Shown here piece by piece: positions 26,124 through 35,214 of a DNA stretch of 64,000 nt. Numbering within the stretch: the stretch's first letter is position 1; the number at the start of each line of letters is the position of its first letter. Both the position numbers and the translations under genes were made by a program. Source of the DNA: G020354785 sp964521285 (lineage in GTDB: Bacteria > Bacteroidota > Bacteroidia > Bacteroidales > UBA10428). Location: contig CAZFQS010000007.1 of assembly GCA_964521285.1 (NCBI GenBank), positions 1 to 64,000 on the forward strand, read 5' to 3'. The notes below the pieces were generated by a model. It worked only from the letters and a program-made list of their open reading frames with translations, did no database searches and had not been told where the DNA came from.

Positions 26124-27254
26124 ATGCAGATATTCTCCATTATTACATTAACTCTACTCGTATTATATATTGTCAGAATATCTGGGTACCTGTCAGGTTG
26201 GAAGCAAGTAACCGAATTTAAACCCGGTAATTCTTTACATAAGATACTTATCAGTATAATTATTCCGTTCAGAAACGAGGAAAAAAATATCAAAGGGCTG
26301 TTAAAAGACCTGGTTAACCAAAACTATCCCGATGAACTCTTTGAAGTTATTCTGGTAAATGATCATTCTGAAGATTCGACCACTCAGATTATTGAACCTT
26401 TTTGCAGTAATCATAAGAATTTCCGGTTAATTCAACTACAGAAGAATTGTTATGGAAAGAAAGAAGCTATAGAGACTGGTATTCGAAATGCCACAGGGGA
26501 ATTAATAGTAACTACTGATGCTGACTGCAGGGCTTGTAATAAATGGATATCTACAATTGCTGCGTATTATTTTGAATCTGATAAACCTGAAATGATTATA
26601 GGATTAGTAGACATATTGTCTGAGGATACTTTTTATAATAAATTTCAGCAGCTTGAGTTTTTAAGTCTCGTAGGATCAGGTGCCGGAGCAGTTTGTATAT
26701 CACAACCCATATTTTGCAACGGAGCAAATCTTATTTATAAAAAGGAATTATTTAACAAGTATATGGATCCTCTGAACAAGACACTTGTGTCAGGAGATGA
26801 TACATTATTTATGTTAAAGTTAAAAAGGGATTCTAAGCATAAGATAAGACTTTTAAAATCAAAAGAAGCTATTATTTATACAAAACCACAATTAACTATA
26901 GGCGAATTTATTCAGCAAAGAATCAGGTGGACATCAAAAGCAAGATTTTACAGAGACTATAATATAATATACAGCTCTATTATTGTGCTTACATTAAATG
27001 TGTCCATACTTATTTCAGGGATTTTAATTTTTACAAACAAATACTATTCATTGTATCCGGTCTTATTATTTGGGAAGACATTAATAGATTTTATTTTTAT
27101 GAATACTATACTTAAGTTTTTTAATAAGAAGAGGCTATTAAAATATTTGATCTTATTTCAGGTTTTTTATCCTTTATATATTTCAATTATCGGAATTTTA
27201 GGCAATCTTGCCGGTTACAGATGGAAAAACAGAAAAACTAAAAAATATATATGA
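26124..27254 (+). CDS. Membrane-bound glycosyltransferase family 2 protein
   Basis: The 376-residue product has an N-terminal hydrophobic helix (IITLTLLVLYIVRISGYL). A GT-A catalytic domain follows: SIIIPFRNEEKNIKGLLKDL at about residues 44-63, VNDHSEDS at about 81-88, and TTDADCRA as the DxD metal-binding motif near 133. QQRIRWTSKA (about 268-277) is the Q/RxxRW motif of processive-type GT2 enzymes. Two or more C-terminal membrane helices follow. The donor and acceptor cannot be told. It starts 32 nt after the kinase gene and is probably cotranscribed. Confidence 0.87.
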   Translation: MQIFSIITLTLLVLYIVRISGYLSGWKQVTEFKPGNSLHKILISIIIPFRNEEKNIKGLLKDLVNQNYPDELFEVILVNDHSEDSTTQIIEPFCSNHKNFRLIQLQKNCYGKKEAIETGIRNATGELIVTTDADCRACNKWISTIAAYYFESDKPEMIIGLVDILSEDTFYNKFQQLEFLSLVGSGAGAVCISQPIFCNGANLIYKKELFNKYMDPLNKTLVSGDDTLFMLKLKRDSKHKIRLLKSKEAIIYTKPQLTIGEFIQQRIRWTSKARFYRDYNIIYSSIIVLTLNVSILISGILIFTNKYYSLYPVLLFGKTLIDFIFMNTILKFFNKKRLLKYLILFQVFYPLYISIIGILGNLAGYRWKNRKTKKYI

Positions 27255-27272
27255 TTACAAATAACTGATAAG

Positions 27273-29471
27273 TTAATTTCCCATTTCTGAAATAAATTTG
27301 ATTCTCATTAATCTTATATCTTCTTCAGTGAATTCATCCTCTCCCAGTTCCTGCAATGCTTCTTCAATTGATTCGCTTTCAGCATCTTCCTTGAAGTAAT
27401 CATATATTTCCTGCTGATGTTCCCTATCAATTACATAATCAATATAATAATCCAGGTTAAGTTTGGTTCCGGAATTAACTATTGATTCAATTTCATCCAG
27501 GAGGGTATTCATTTCCAAATTTTTTGCTTCTGCAATATCGTCAAGCGGTATCTTTCTGTCAATACTTTGTATTATATATACTTTAAGCCCCGATTTATTT
27601 ACTACAGATTTTACTATCATATCCTGGGGGCGTATAATTTCTTTTTCCTCGACGTAATTTTTAATGAGTTCAATAAATTCTTTCCCATACTTCTTGGCCT
27701 TTCCTGTTCCGACGCCGGTGATATTTTGCAATTCTTCAATATTTATTGGATATTGAATGGCCATATCTTCTAATGAGGGGTCCTGAAATATTACAAAAGG
27801 TGGTAGATTTAATACTTTGGATGTTTTTTTTCTAAGATCTTTAAGAATACTGAATAACTCTTCATCAACAGTACCGCTCTTCATAGCAGGAGTAATAAAT
27901 TCATCATCGTCATCCATATCTTTATATTCATGATCTTCTGCAAGCATGAAGGATTTGGGATTTATAAGGAACTCATGGCCTTTGTCTGTAAATTTCAGTA
28001 ATCCGTAGTTTTCAATTTCTTTTTCAATAAGGCGTGCGACTAAAGCCTGGCGTATAACAGCACCCCAGAATCTTACATCTCTATCGTTTCCTGTTCCAAA
28101 TAGTTCAATTTTATGGTGTTTATATGATTTGATGGCATTATTTTTAATCCCTGCCAGAATGCTGGCAATATGGTCGGCTTTAAATTTTTCTTTTACAGCA
28201 AAAATTACATTCAGAGCTTTTACAATATATTCTTTACCTTCAAATTGAGTTTTAGGATGCAGACAGTTATCACAATTATCACAGTTATTTTTCATTTCTT
28301 CACCAAAATAACTAAGTAATTGTTTGACTCTGCAACCCGAGGATTCAGTGTAGGAAACAGTTTCTAACAACAGTTGCTTCCCGATTTCCTGTTCAGCCAC
28401 TGGCTTTCCCTGCATAAATTTTTCAAGTTTTTGAATATCTTTATAGCTATAAAATGCAATGCATTTGCCTTCTCCTCCATCTCTGCCAGCTCTGCCGGTC
28501 TCCTGATAATAACCCTCAAGGCTTTTTGGTATATCATAATGTATTACAAACCTGACATCAGGTTTATCAATACCCATGCCGAATGCAATTGTGGCAACAA
28601 TAACATCCACATCTTCCATTAGGTATTTATCCTGGTTTTCAGTTCTCGTAGCTGAGTCCATTCCTGCATGATAGGGTAATGCCTTAATACCGTTTACTTT
28701 TAATGTTTCAGTTAATTCTTCTACTTTCTTTCTGCTCAGACAATAAATAATTCCCGATTTTCCGGGATTATTTTTAATGTATCTTATTATCTCTTTTGTT
28801 ACATTTTTTTTTGAGCGGACTTCATAATAAAGATTAGGCCTCCTGAAAGATGATTTAAATATATCAGCATCCAGCATAGAAAGGTTTTTCTGTATATCAT
28901 GCTGTACTTTGGGAGTAGCAGTAGCAGTCAGTGCTATCAGGGGAGCCGGACCAATTTTATTAATAATAGGTCTTATCCTTCTGTATTCGGGCCGGAAGTC
29001 ATGTCCCCATTCTGAAATGCAGTGGGCCTCATCTATTGCATAAAAGGAGATTTTAACCTTCTTAAGAAAGTTAATATTTTCCTCTTTTGTTAAGGATTCC
29101 GGGGCTACATATAACAGTCTTGTTTTCTGACTTAAAACGTCCTGTTTAACTTTTTCAATCTGTAATTTGGTTAGCGATGAATTCAAAAAATGGGCTATCC
29201 CTTCTTCTTCACTAAAACTGCGCATCGAATCGACCTGATTCTTCATTAATGCAATAAGGGGTGAAATAACAATAGCAGTCCCATTCATCAATAGTGAAGG
29301 TAACTGGTAACATAATGATTTGCCACCACCTGTAGGCATTAACACAAATGTGTCCTTGCCTATAAGTACATTTCTGATTATAAGTTCCTGATTCCCTTTA
29401 AAACTCGCAAATCCAAAATACTTTTTGAGAACCTCAGCCAATGAAATTTCTGTTCCAACTCTCATATCCAC
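27273..29471 (-). CDS. recQ: ATP-dependent DNA helicase RecQ
   Basis: RecQ is a 3'-to-5' helicase acting in recombination and fork repair. The 732-residue protein has Walker A PTGGGKS at 46-52, DEAH at 147-150, and the HAGMDSATRTENQ and QETGRAGRDGG motifs. The zinc-binding cysteines C380, C397, C400 and C403 and a winged-helix region come next. An HRDC domain (about 535-610) is followed by an additional C-terminal segment with an acidic end, as in the longer Bacteroidetes RecQ proteins. Two ATGs are close together (29471, 29465). It converges with the glycosyltransferase gene. Confidence 0.96.
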   Translation of the reverse strand: MDMRVGTEISLAEVLKKYFGFASFKGNQELIIRNVLIGKDTFVLMPTGGGKSLCYQLPSLLMNGTAIVISPLIALMKNQVDSMRSFSEEEGIAHFLNSSLTKLQIEKVKQDVLSQKTRLLYVAPESLTKEENINFLKKVKISFYAIDEAHCISEWGHDFRPEYRRIRPIINKIGPAPLIALTATATPKVQHDIQKNLSMLDADIFKSSFRRPNLYYEVRSKKNVTKEIIRYIKNNPGKSGIIYCLSRKKVEELTETLKVNGIKALPYHAGMDSATRTENQDKYLMEDVDVIVATIAFGMGIDKPDVRFVIHYDIPKSLEGYYQETGRAGRDGGEGKCIAFYSYKDIQKLEKFMQGKPVAEQEIGKQLLLETVSYTESSGCRVKQLLSYFGEEMKNNCDNCDNCLHPKTQFEGKEYIVKALNVIFAVKEKFKADHIASILAGIKNNAIKSYKHHKIELFGTGNDRDVRFWGAVIRQALVARLIEKEIENYGLLKFTDKGHEFLINPKSFMLAEDHEYKDMDDDDEFITPAMKSGTVDEELFSILKDLRKKTSKVLNLPPFVIFQDPSLEDMAIQYPINIEELQNITGVGTGKAKKYGKEFIELIKNYVEEKEIIRPQDMIVKSVVNKSGLKVYIIQSIDRKIPLDDIAEAKNLEMNTLLDEIESIVNSGTKLNLDYYIDYVIDREHQQEIYDYFKEDAESESIEEALQELGEDEFTEEDIRLMRIKFISEMGN

Positions 29472-29655
29472 ATAAAATTACTTCTTTGATTATTTCATTT
29501 GGTTTATAATATCAAACAAGCTATAGCTATAATATTCAAAGAAATGATTTCTTATTTTCTATAAGGAATAAATTTTTTTATACTAATGATTAATAATAAA
29601 TGTTTAATATCAGACATAAAAGTAACTTTCAATCTTAATAATTAAGAATTATCAA

Positions 29656-29663
29656 TACATTTG
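29656..29663 (+). promoter_or_regulatory. Possible -7 box for tatC
   Basis: TACATTTG fits TAnnTTTG and lies 77 nt before the tatC ATG. No good -33 element was found. The rest of the 29472-29740 gap is AT-rich, and nothing else was recognised in it. Confidence 0.4.
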
Positions 29664-29740
29664 TATTATTAAATTTATAAACTTTTTTTCAATTTTACTA
29701 TATTCTGGTTTGTTTAATTTCCTTATATAAATATCTGTAA

Positions 29741-30559
29741 ATGGCTGGTCATAATAAGGGTGAAATGACATTTCTTCAGCATTTGGAAGAATTAAGGTGG
29801 CATTTTATACGTTCATTTGCAGCTATTTTGATAGCGGCAATAGTAGCCTTTATTTTTAAAGATATAGTATTTGATAAAATAATATTCGGACCAAGAACTC
29901 CGGATTTTTTAACAAACAGAATGCTTTGCAAACTCGGTAAAATAATAAATAGCCAGAGATTATGCATAAACACAGATGCAAACCAGTTACAGAATATTCA
30001 TATGACCGGTCAATTTCTGAGTCATATCAAAATATCGATTATTGCAGGGATCATTGTGGTATTCCCCTATATATTCTATGAGTTCTGGAGATTTGTAAAT
30101 CCGGCTTTATACGAAAACGAAAGAAAAATTAGCCGGGGTGCGGTTTTTTATAGCTCATTGTTGTTCTTGCTGGGTGTCCTCTTTGGTTACTATATAATAT
30201 CTCCTTTATCAGTTAATTTTTTGGAAAATTACAAGGTAAGTGAAAAGGTTGTCAATGAAATTAATTTAATGTCATATATCTCCATTGTTGCCACAATTGT
30301 ACTGGCAAGTGGTATTTTGTTTGAATTGCCTGTTGTTATTTACTTTTTAAGTAAAATAGGTATAGTTACACCTGAATTTTTAAAAAAGTATAGAAAGCAT
30401 TCAATTGTTGTTATCCTTGCCTTATCTGCAATTATCACTCCTCCTGACGTATTTAGTCAGATTTTAGTATCTTTTCCCTTAATTGCGTTATATGAGATAA
30501 GTATTTCAATATCTCGAAGGATTTATAGAAAACAGGAACAGGAAAATTTGGCTGGTTAA
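29741..30559 (+). CDS. tatC: Sec-independent protein translocase TatC
   Basis: TatC is the membrane receptor of the twin-arginine export pathway. The 272-residue protein has [18 protein letters not shown] at the N-terminus (the cytoplasmic LxELRxR-like region). It has six predicted membrane helices, including [20 protein letters not shown] with the conserved PYxxYxxWxF(I/V)xPaL segment, and later [12 protein letters not shown]. Bacteroidetes often carry tatC apart from tatA/B, as here. It is 19 nt upstream of lptB on the same strand. Confidence 0.95.
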   Translation: MAGHNKGEMTFLQHLEELRWHFIRSFAAILIAAIVAFIFKDIVFDKIIFGPRTPDFLTNRMLCKLGKIINSQRLCINTDANQLQNIHMTGQFLSHIKISIIAGIIVVFPYIFYEFWRFVNPALYENERKISRGAVFYSSLLFLLGVLFGYYIISPLSVNFLENYKVSEKVVNEINLMSYISIVATIVLASGILFELPVVIYFLSKIGIVTPEFLKKYRKHSIVVILALSAIITPPDVFSQILVSFPLIALYEISISISRRIYRKQEQENLAG

Positions 30560-30578
30560 TAATTCTATAACTACAAAT

Positions 30579-31301
30579 ATGAAATTACGGACTGAAAAAT
30601 TAGTAAAAAGATACCGATCAAGAACAGTTGTAAAGTATGTTTCTTTTGATGTTGAACAGGGCGAAATTGTCGGACTCCTTGGTCCGAATGGAGCAGGTAA
30701 AACAACTTCTTTTTATATGATAGTTGGGTTGATACCTCCCAATGAAGGAAAAATATTTCTTGATGATGAAGATATTACCAATGAGCCGGTTTATAAACGT
30801 GCCCGAAAAGGTATAGGATATTTATCACAGGAAGCCTCGGTCTTCAGAAGGCTTACTGTTGAGGATAACTTAAAGGCAATACTGGAAATGACAGATTTGT
30901 CCAAAGAAGAGCAAAGACAGAGAACAGAGGCATTGTTAAAAGAATTCGGGCTTAATAAAATAAGAAAAAGTCTGGGTATCCAGCTTTCAGGAGGAGAAAG
31001 AAGAAGAACAGAAATTGCCAGGGCTCTTGCTTTGAAACCAAAATTTATATTATTAGATGAGCCATTTGCCGGTGTTGATCCAATTGCTGTTGAAGATATT
31101 CAGGAAATTGTGGTAAGCCTGAAAACCAAAAACATTGGTATACTTATTACCGATCATAATGTACATGAAACACTTTCAATAACGGACAGGGCTTATTTGC
31201 TTTTTGAGGGCGAAATATTAAAATCAGGTACATCAGAGGAATTAGCCCGCGATGAGCAGGTAAGACGAGTTTACCTTGGAAAGAAATTTGAATTAAGGTA
31301 A
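30579..31301 (+). CDS. lptB: LPS export ABC transporter ATP-binding protein LptB
   Basis: LptB is the ATPase of the LptB2FG transporter that extracts lipopolysaccharide from the inner membrane. The 240-residue protein has Walker A GPNGAGKT at 35-42, a Q-loop in [13 protein letters not shown], signature LSGGE at 136-140, Walker B with DE near 160, and the switch His in [10 protein letters not shown]. The [15 protein letters not shown] and [10 protein letters not shown] segments separate it from branched-chain amino acid ATPases. It probably shares a transcript with tatC. Confidence 0.95.
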   Translation: MKLRTEKLVKRYRSRTVVKYVSFDVEQGEIVGLLGPNGAGKTTSFYMIVGLIPPNEGKIFLDDEDITNEPVYKRARKGIGYLSQEASVFRRLTVEDNLKAILEMTDLSKEEQRQRTEALLKEFGLNKIRKSLGIQLSGGERRRTEIARALALKPKFILLDEPFAGVDPIAVEDIQEIVVSLKTKNIGILITDHNVHETLSITDRAYLLFEGEILKSGTSEELARDEQVRRVYLGKKFELR

Positions 31302-31393
31302 TTTTCCCTTACGGCAACCGAAAATACCTGATAATCATAGCATACAACAGGGATTCTTTCAGTTAAAGAATCATAATATATGAAAAAAAATGG

Positions 31394-31401
31394 TAAATTT
31401 G
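31394..31401 (+). promoter_or_regulatory. -7 promoter box for tRNA-Leu(TAG)
   Basis: TAAATTTG matches TAnnTTTG and lies 14 nt before the first base of the tRNA, which suits a very short 5' leader. No -33 TTTG is evident. Confidence 0.6.
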
Positions 31402-31415
31402 CGACCTGAAATTAT

Positions 31416-31497
31416 GCGGATGTGGCGTAATTGGTAGCCGCGCTAGACTTAGGATCTAGTGCCTTCGGGCGTGGGGGTTCGAGTCCCTTCATCCGCA
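31416..31497 (+). tRNA. tRNA-Leu (anticodon TAG)
   Basis: The 82-nt gene has the acceptor stem GCGGATG/CATCCGC and discriminator A. The D-arm begins GGCGTAATTGGTAGCCGCGC. The anticodon stem CTAGA/TCTAG closes the loop CTTAGGA with anticodon TAG. A long class II variable arm (TGCCTTCGGGCG) and the T-loop GTTCGAGTC are both present. It reads CUA codons. CCA is not encoded. Confidence 0.97.
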
Positions 31498-31506
31498 CTA
31501 TTTCGG

Positions 31507-31556
31507 AAAACCGCTTTACTGCTGATAGATATTACCGGCATTAGAAGCGGTTTTTT
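31507..31556 (+). terminator. Intrinsic terminator after tRNA-Leu(TAG)
   Basis: AAAACCGCTT (31507-31516) pairs with AAGCGGTTTT (31545-31554), and the T-run extends to 31556. The loop is 28 nt and can itself fold. It separates the tRNA from tig. Confidence 0.75.
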
Positions 31557-31597
31557 AGAACTATTAATTATTAACTATAAATTAACTTTAGCTTTCT

Positions 31598-32956
31598 ATG
31601 AATATTACAAGAGAGAATATTGATGAACTTAATGCTGTTATCAGAATCAGGGTTGAGAAGGAAGATTATGAAGAAAGACTACATAATGTTCTCGGTGACT
31701 TCCGGAGAAAAGCCAGAATTGACGGTTTCAGACCAGGCAAGGTACCTTTTGGATTAATAAGCAAAATGTACAGAAAACCAGCCCTGATTGAGGAAGTGAA
31801 TAAAATCCTTTCGGAATCGATTACAAAATACTTAATTGATGAAAATTTAAATATCCTGGGAGAACCCCTGCCAAATGAACAGGAACAGAACCAGATAGAC
31901 TGGGATAATCAAACGGAATTTAATTTCGCATTTGATATAGGATTGGCACCTGAACCGGATATAAATGTTTCGGCAAAAGATAAAATCCCGTTTTATACTA
32001 TTAAGATTGATGACCAGATCAGATTAAAGTATATTGAAAATTATCAGTCACGCCTGGGATCATTCAGGCCCATTGAAACTACGGAAGAAAATTCTATGAT
32101 TAAGGCTGATTTATCACAACTGGATAATAATGGGCATATTATTGAAAACGGGATAAAAGTTGATGGAGCCTCAATATCCCTGGAATTAATTAAAGATGAA
32201 AAAATCAGGAAAGATCTGACCGGGAGAATTATTGATGATACCATAAACGTTAATTTGAAAAAGGCTCTCCCAAATAATGCTGAACTGGCAGCATTGCTTA
32301 AAGTTGATAAAGAAAGAACAGCAGAACTGGAAGGGGAATTTCAATTAATAATAAAGAGTATTTCAAAATTTGAAAAAGCAGAAGTAAATCAGGATTTTTT
32401 TGATAAAATATACGGAAATGGTAATATAAAATCAGAAGAAGAATTTAAACAAAGATTAGATGAAGATATTAAGGCAAATTTGAATAGGGACAGTGAATAT
32501 AAATTCAGACTGGATATTAGAAATACTTATTTAAATAAATTCAGGAAAAATCTGCCGGAAGAGTTTCTTAGGCGGTGGTTATTCAAAGTAAACAAGGATA
32601 AGTATTCGGAAGAACAGATTAGCAAAGATTTTGACCATTTTACCGAGGATCTTAAATGGCAATTAATAAAGAATAAGATCATCAAAGAAAACAACATAAA
32701 AATATCAGAAGAAGAAATATTTCGATATGTTAAAGACTATGCAAGAATACAGTTTGCTCAATATTATGGATTAACTAACGTTTCTGAAGATGATTTAAAT
32801 AAATATGCAAATGAATTATTAAAAAAAGATAAAGAAAAGAATCAGTTTTATGAAAGAAAATATGAAGATAAGGTTATAGAGTTTATAAGAGAAACAGTAA
32901 AAATTGAAAATAAAGTATTAACATTAGAGAAATTTAACAAATTGCTTGAAAAATAG
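31598..32956 (+). CDS. tig: Trigger factor
   Basis: Trigger factor is the ribosome-bound chaperone that meets nascent chains. The 452-residue protein has the N-terminal ribosome-binding domain with GFRPGKVPFGLISKMY (about residues 46-61, the GFRxGxxP signature). The middle FKBP-like region (about 150-245) is divergent and probably lacks much of the peptidyl-prolyl isomerase active site, as is usual in Bacteroidetes. The C-terminal half is a charged helical chaperone domain. It precedes clpP and clpX in the classical tig-clpP-clpX order. Confidence 0.93.
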   Translation: MNITRENIDELNAVIRIRVEKEDYEERLHNVLGDFRRKARIDGFRPGKVPFGLISKMYRKPALIEEVNKILSESITKYLIDENLNILGEPLPNEQEQNQIDWDNQTEFNFAFDIGLAPEPDINVSAKDKIPFYTIKIDDQIRLKYIENYQSRLGSFRPIETTEENSMIKADLSQLDNNGHIIENGIKVDGASISLELIKDEKIRKDLTGRIIDDTINVNLKKALPNNAELAALLKVDKERTAELEGEFQLIIKSISKFEKAEVNQDFFDKIYGNGNIKSEEEFKQRLDEDIKANLNRDSEYKFRLDIRNTYLNKFRKNLPEEFLRRWLFKVNKDKYSEEQISKDFDHFTEDLKWQLIKNKIIKENNIKISEEEIFRYVKDYARIQFAQYYGLTNVSEDDLNKYANELLKKDKEKNQFYERKYEDKVIEFIRETVKIENKVLTLEKFNKLLEK

Positions 32957-32989
32957 TAACTAACTAATAATATTATTTAATAAAAAGCC

Positions 32990-33670
32990 ATGAAAACAAA
33001 CGATGATTTCAAGAAATTTGCAACTAAGCATTTGGGCATTAGTAGTTTATCGCTTGATAAATATGCTTCTGTGTACAATAATTACATTTCTCCTACAATA
33101 ATTGAGGAACGGCAACTTAATATTGCCCAGATGGATGTATTTTCCAGATTAATGATGGATAGAATAATCTTCCTGGGATTACCGATCGATGATTATGTAG
33201 CCAATATTATTCAGGCACAATTACTTTATCTTGATTCTTCAGATCCCGGAAAGGATATCCAGATTTACTTTAATACCCCTGGAGGAGCAGTTCATGCAGG
33301 GCTGGGCATATATGATACTATGCAGTACATTAATTGTGATATTGCTACTATTTGTACTGGAATGGCAGCATCCATGGGCGCTGTTTTGCTTTGCGCGGGT
33401 ACGAAAGGGAAAAGATCTGCTTTAAAACATTCACGTATTATGATTCACCAGCCTATGGGAGGAGCCCAGGGACCTGCTTCAGATATTGAAATAACTGCCA
33501 GGGAGATCCTTAGGTTGCGAAATGAGCTTTATAATATAATCGCCGATCATTCCGGTAATCCGGTTAAAAAAGTTGAAAAAGATGCTGACAGAGACTACTG
33601 GATGACTGCAAATGAAGCACTTAAGTATGGTATGATCGATGATATACTGGTCAGAAGTGTTAAGAAATAA
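32990..33670 (+). CDS. clpP: ATP-dependent Clp protease proteolytic subunit ClpP
   Basis: ClpP is the serine protease core that degrades proteins unfolded by ClpX. The 226-residue sequence has the catalytic Ser128 in GMAASMGAVLL and His153 in HSRIMIHQPMGG, with the Asp in the DADRDYWM region near 200. RIIFLGLPIDD is the typical N-terminal strand. About 30 extra N-terminal residues precede the core, as in other Bacteroidetes. It is 33 nt after tig and 121 nt before clpX. Confidence 0.97.
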   Translation: MKTNDDFKKFATKHLGISSLSLDKYASVYNNYISPTIIEERQLNIAQMDVFSRLMMDRIIFLGLPIDDYVANIIQAQLLYLDSSDPGKDIQIYFNTPGGAVHAGLGIYDTMQYINCDIATICTGMAASMGAVLLCAGTKGKRSALKHSRIMIHQPMGGAQGPASDIEITAREILRLRNELYNIIADHSGNPVKKVEKDADRDYWMTANEALKYGMIDDILVRSVKK

Positions 33671-33688
33671 TAAATAATTGTTGTATTT

Positions 33689-33713
33689 TAGCAAATTGGA
33701 ATTGCTATTTTTT
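33689..33713 (+). terminator. Weak hairpin after clpP
   Basis: TAGCAA (33689-33694) and TTGCTA (33702-33707) form a 6-bp stem with a 7-nt loop, followed by six Ts. It may give partial termination between clpP and clpX. The stem is short, so this is tentative. Confidence 0.35.
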
Positions 33714-33791
33714 AAGTAACAATTATTAATTTAGCAGACTTTCAATTAATAGTCTTACAAATTAGTTACAGTTATATATCAAATTTAGGTA

Positions 33792-35012
33792 ATGGATAAA
33801 TGTTCATTTTGTGGCAGAGAAAAAAGAGATACCAACCTGCTTATAGCTGGTATTTCAGGACATATTTGTGATAGCTGTATTGAACAGGCATACGATATTG
33901 TTCAGGAAGAACTGAAAAAAAATAATGAATTTGATATAAATTCAATTAAATTATTAAAACCAACGGAGATTAAGAAATTTCTTGATTTATATGTCATCGG
34001 ACAGGAGGATGCAAAGAAATTTATATCCGTTGCTGTTTATAACCACTACAAAAGGTTAATGCAATCTAATCAGAAAGAAACAGACGAAGTCGAGATAGAA
34101 AAATCAAATATAATCCTGGTAGGTGAAACAGGAACAGGAAAGACGCTGCTGGCGCGGACAATTGCGAAAATGCTTCATGTCCCTTTCACCATTGTTGATG
34201 CTACGGTACTGACTGAAGCCGGGTATGTAGGAGAAGATATTGAAAGTATCCTTACCAGATTGCTACAGGTTGCAGATTATAATGTTGAAGCTGCAGAGAA
34301 AGGAATAGTATTTATAGATGAGATAGATAAAATTGCGAGAAAAAGTGATAATCCGTCAATTACAAGAGATGTTTCCGGGGAAGGTGTACAGCAAGGGTTG
34401 TTAAAGCTGCTGGAAGGCTCAATTATTAATGTACCTCCCCAGGGAGGAAGAAAGCACCCTGATCAAAAAATGATCCCTGTGAATACGAAGAATATATTAT
34501 TTATCTGCGGGGGAGCTTTCGATGGAATTGAAAAGAAAATAGGGCAGCGCTTAAATACAAAGATTATCGGATATAATGCTAGTAGGGATACTGACAGGAT
34601 AGAAAAGGACAATTTGTTACAATATATTGCTCCACAGGATTTAAAATCTTTTGGATTAATACCTGAAATCATTGGCAGACTGCCTGTATTAAGCTATTTA
34701 CACCCTCTTGATATCAAAGCACTGAGAAGAATACTTACTGAACCTAAAAATTCCATTATAAAGCAATATATAAAACTATTCGAAATTGACGGTATTGAGC
34801 TGGATTTTGATGAAGAAGTGTTAAATTATATTGTTAATAAGGCTATTGAATTCAAACTTGGGGCAAGAGGATTACGTTCTATATGTGAACATATAATGAT
34901 TGATGCAATGTTTGAACTGCCTTCAACGAGTACGAACAAAATAACAGTAACCCGAAAATATGCTGAGGAAAAACTGGAAAAAGTTAATATGAAAAAGTTG
35001 AAGGTTGCCTGA
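33792..35012 (+). CDS. clpX: ATP-dependent Clp protease ATP-binding subunit ClpX
   Basis: ClpX is the AAA+ unfoldase that feeds ClpP. The 406-residue protein has the N-terminal C4 zinc finger (C4, C7, C26, C29), Walker A GETGTGKT at 111-118, pore loop GYVG at 144-147 and Walker B VFIDEIDK at 173-180. The sensor and arginine-finger region includes [12 protein letters not shown]. The GGRKHPDQ segment corresponds to the RKH loop region. The trp promoter begins 4 nt after its stop codon. Confidence 0.97.
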   Translation: MDKCSFCGREKRDTNLLIAGISGHICDSCIEQAYDIVQEELKKNNEFDINSIKLLKPTEIKKFLDLYVIGQEDAKKFISVAVYNHYKRLMQSNQKETDEVEIEKSNIILVGETGTGKTLLARTIAKMLHVPFTIVDATVLTEAGYVGEDIESILTRLLQVADYNVEAAEKGIVFIDEIDKIARKSDNPSITRDVSGEGVQQGLLKLLEGSIINVPPQGGRKHPDQKMIPVNTKNILFICGGAFDGIEKKIGQRLNTKIIGYNASRDTDRIEKDNLLQYIAPQDLKSFGLIPEIIGRLPVLSYLHPLDIKALRRILTEPKNSIIKQYIKLFEIDGIELDFDEEVLNYIVNKAIEFKLGARGLRSICEHIMIDAMFELPSTSTNKITVTRKYAEEKLEKVNMKKLKVA

Positions 35013-35015
35013 ATA

Positions 35016-35046
35016 TTTGTTGTTGTCTTTTAAACTATTATATTTG
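35016..35046 (+). promoter_or_regulatory. Promoter of the trp operon (-33 and -7 boxes)
   Basis: TTTG (35016-35019) and TATATTTG (35039-35046) are separated by 19 nt, an exact match to the Bacteroidetes primary promoter. Transcription would start near 35053, about 11 nt before the leader peptide ATG. Confidence 0.82.
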
Positions 35047-35063
35047 TAAAAAATTTCAAATCA

Positions 35064-35120
35064 ATGAATAGAGTAATTTATACAATCTGGTGGTGGTACT
35101 GTAATCTGCGTCAACCGTGA
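35064..35120 (+). CDS. trpL: trp operon leader peptide (18 residues)
   Basis: The frame reads MNRVIYTIWWWYCNLRQP and stops at TGA. Three adjacent Trp codons lie at 35088-35096, very unlikely by chance directly between a trp promoter and trpE. It is predicted to be a sensor: stalling at these codons when charged tRNA-Trp is scarce changes the folding of the RNA downstream. The stop codon is inside the antiterminator 5' arm. There is no clear ribosome binding site, as usual in this phylum. Confidence 0.85.
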   Translation: MNRVIYTIWWWYCNLRQP

Positions 35121-35174
35121 GTATGACCACTTAATTGTATATAATATTATAAAGCGGCCTATCGTTCTCACGGT
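35114..35174 (+). promoter_or_regulatory. trp antiterminator: alternative pairing
   Basis: ACCGTGAG (35114-35121, containing the leader TGA stop) is a perfect complement of CTCACGGT (35167-35174), which makes up most of the loop and the upper descending arm of the terminator. The two structures cannot form together. A ribosome that finishes the leader peptide would cover the first arm; a ribosome stalled on the Trp codons would leave it free. Confidence 0.72.
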
Positions 35175-35185
35175 AGGCCGTTTTT
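35155..35185 (+). terminator. trp attenuator terminator
   Basis: CGGCCTATCGT (35155-35165) pairs with ACGGTAGGCCG (35170-35180) to give 11 bp, with one T-G pair, around the loop TCTC. TTTTT follows at 35181-35185. This GC-rich hairpin with a T-run lies 30 nt before the trpE ATG and 35 nt after the leader stop codon. Confidence 0.88.
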
Positions 35186-35214
35186 AGTTGTAATATTTGA
35201 TAAAATCTTTAATC

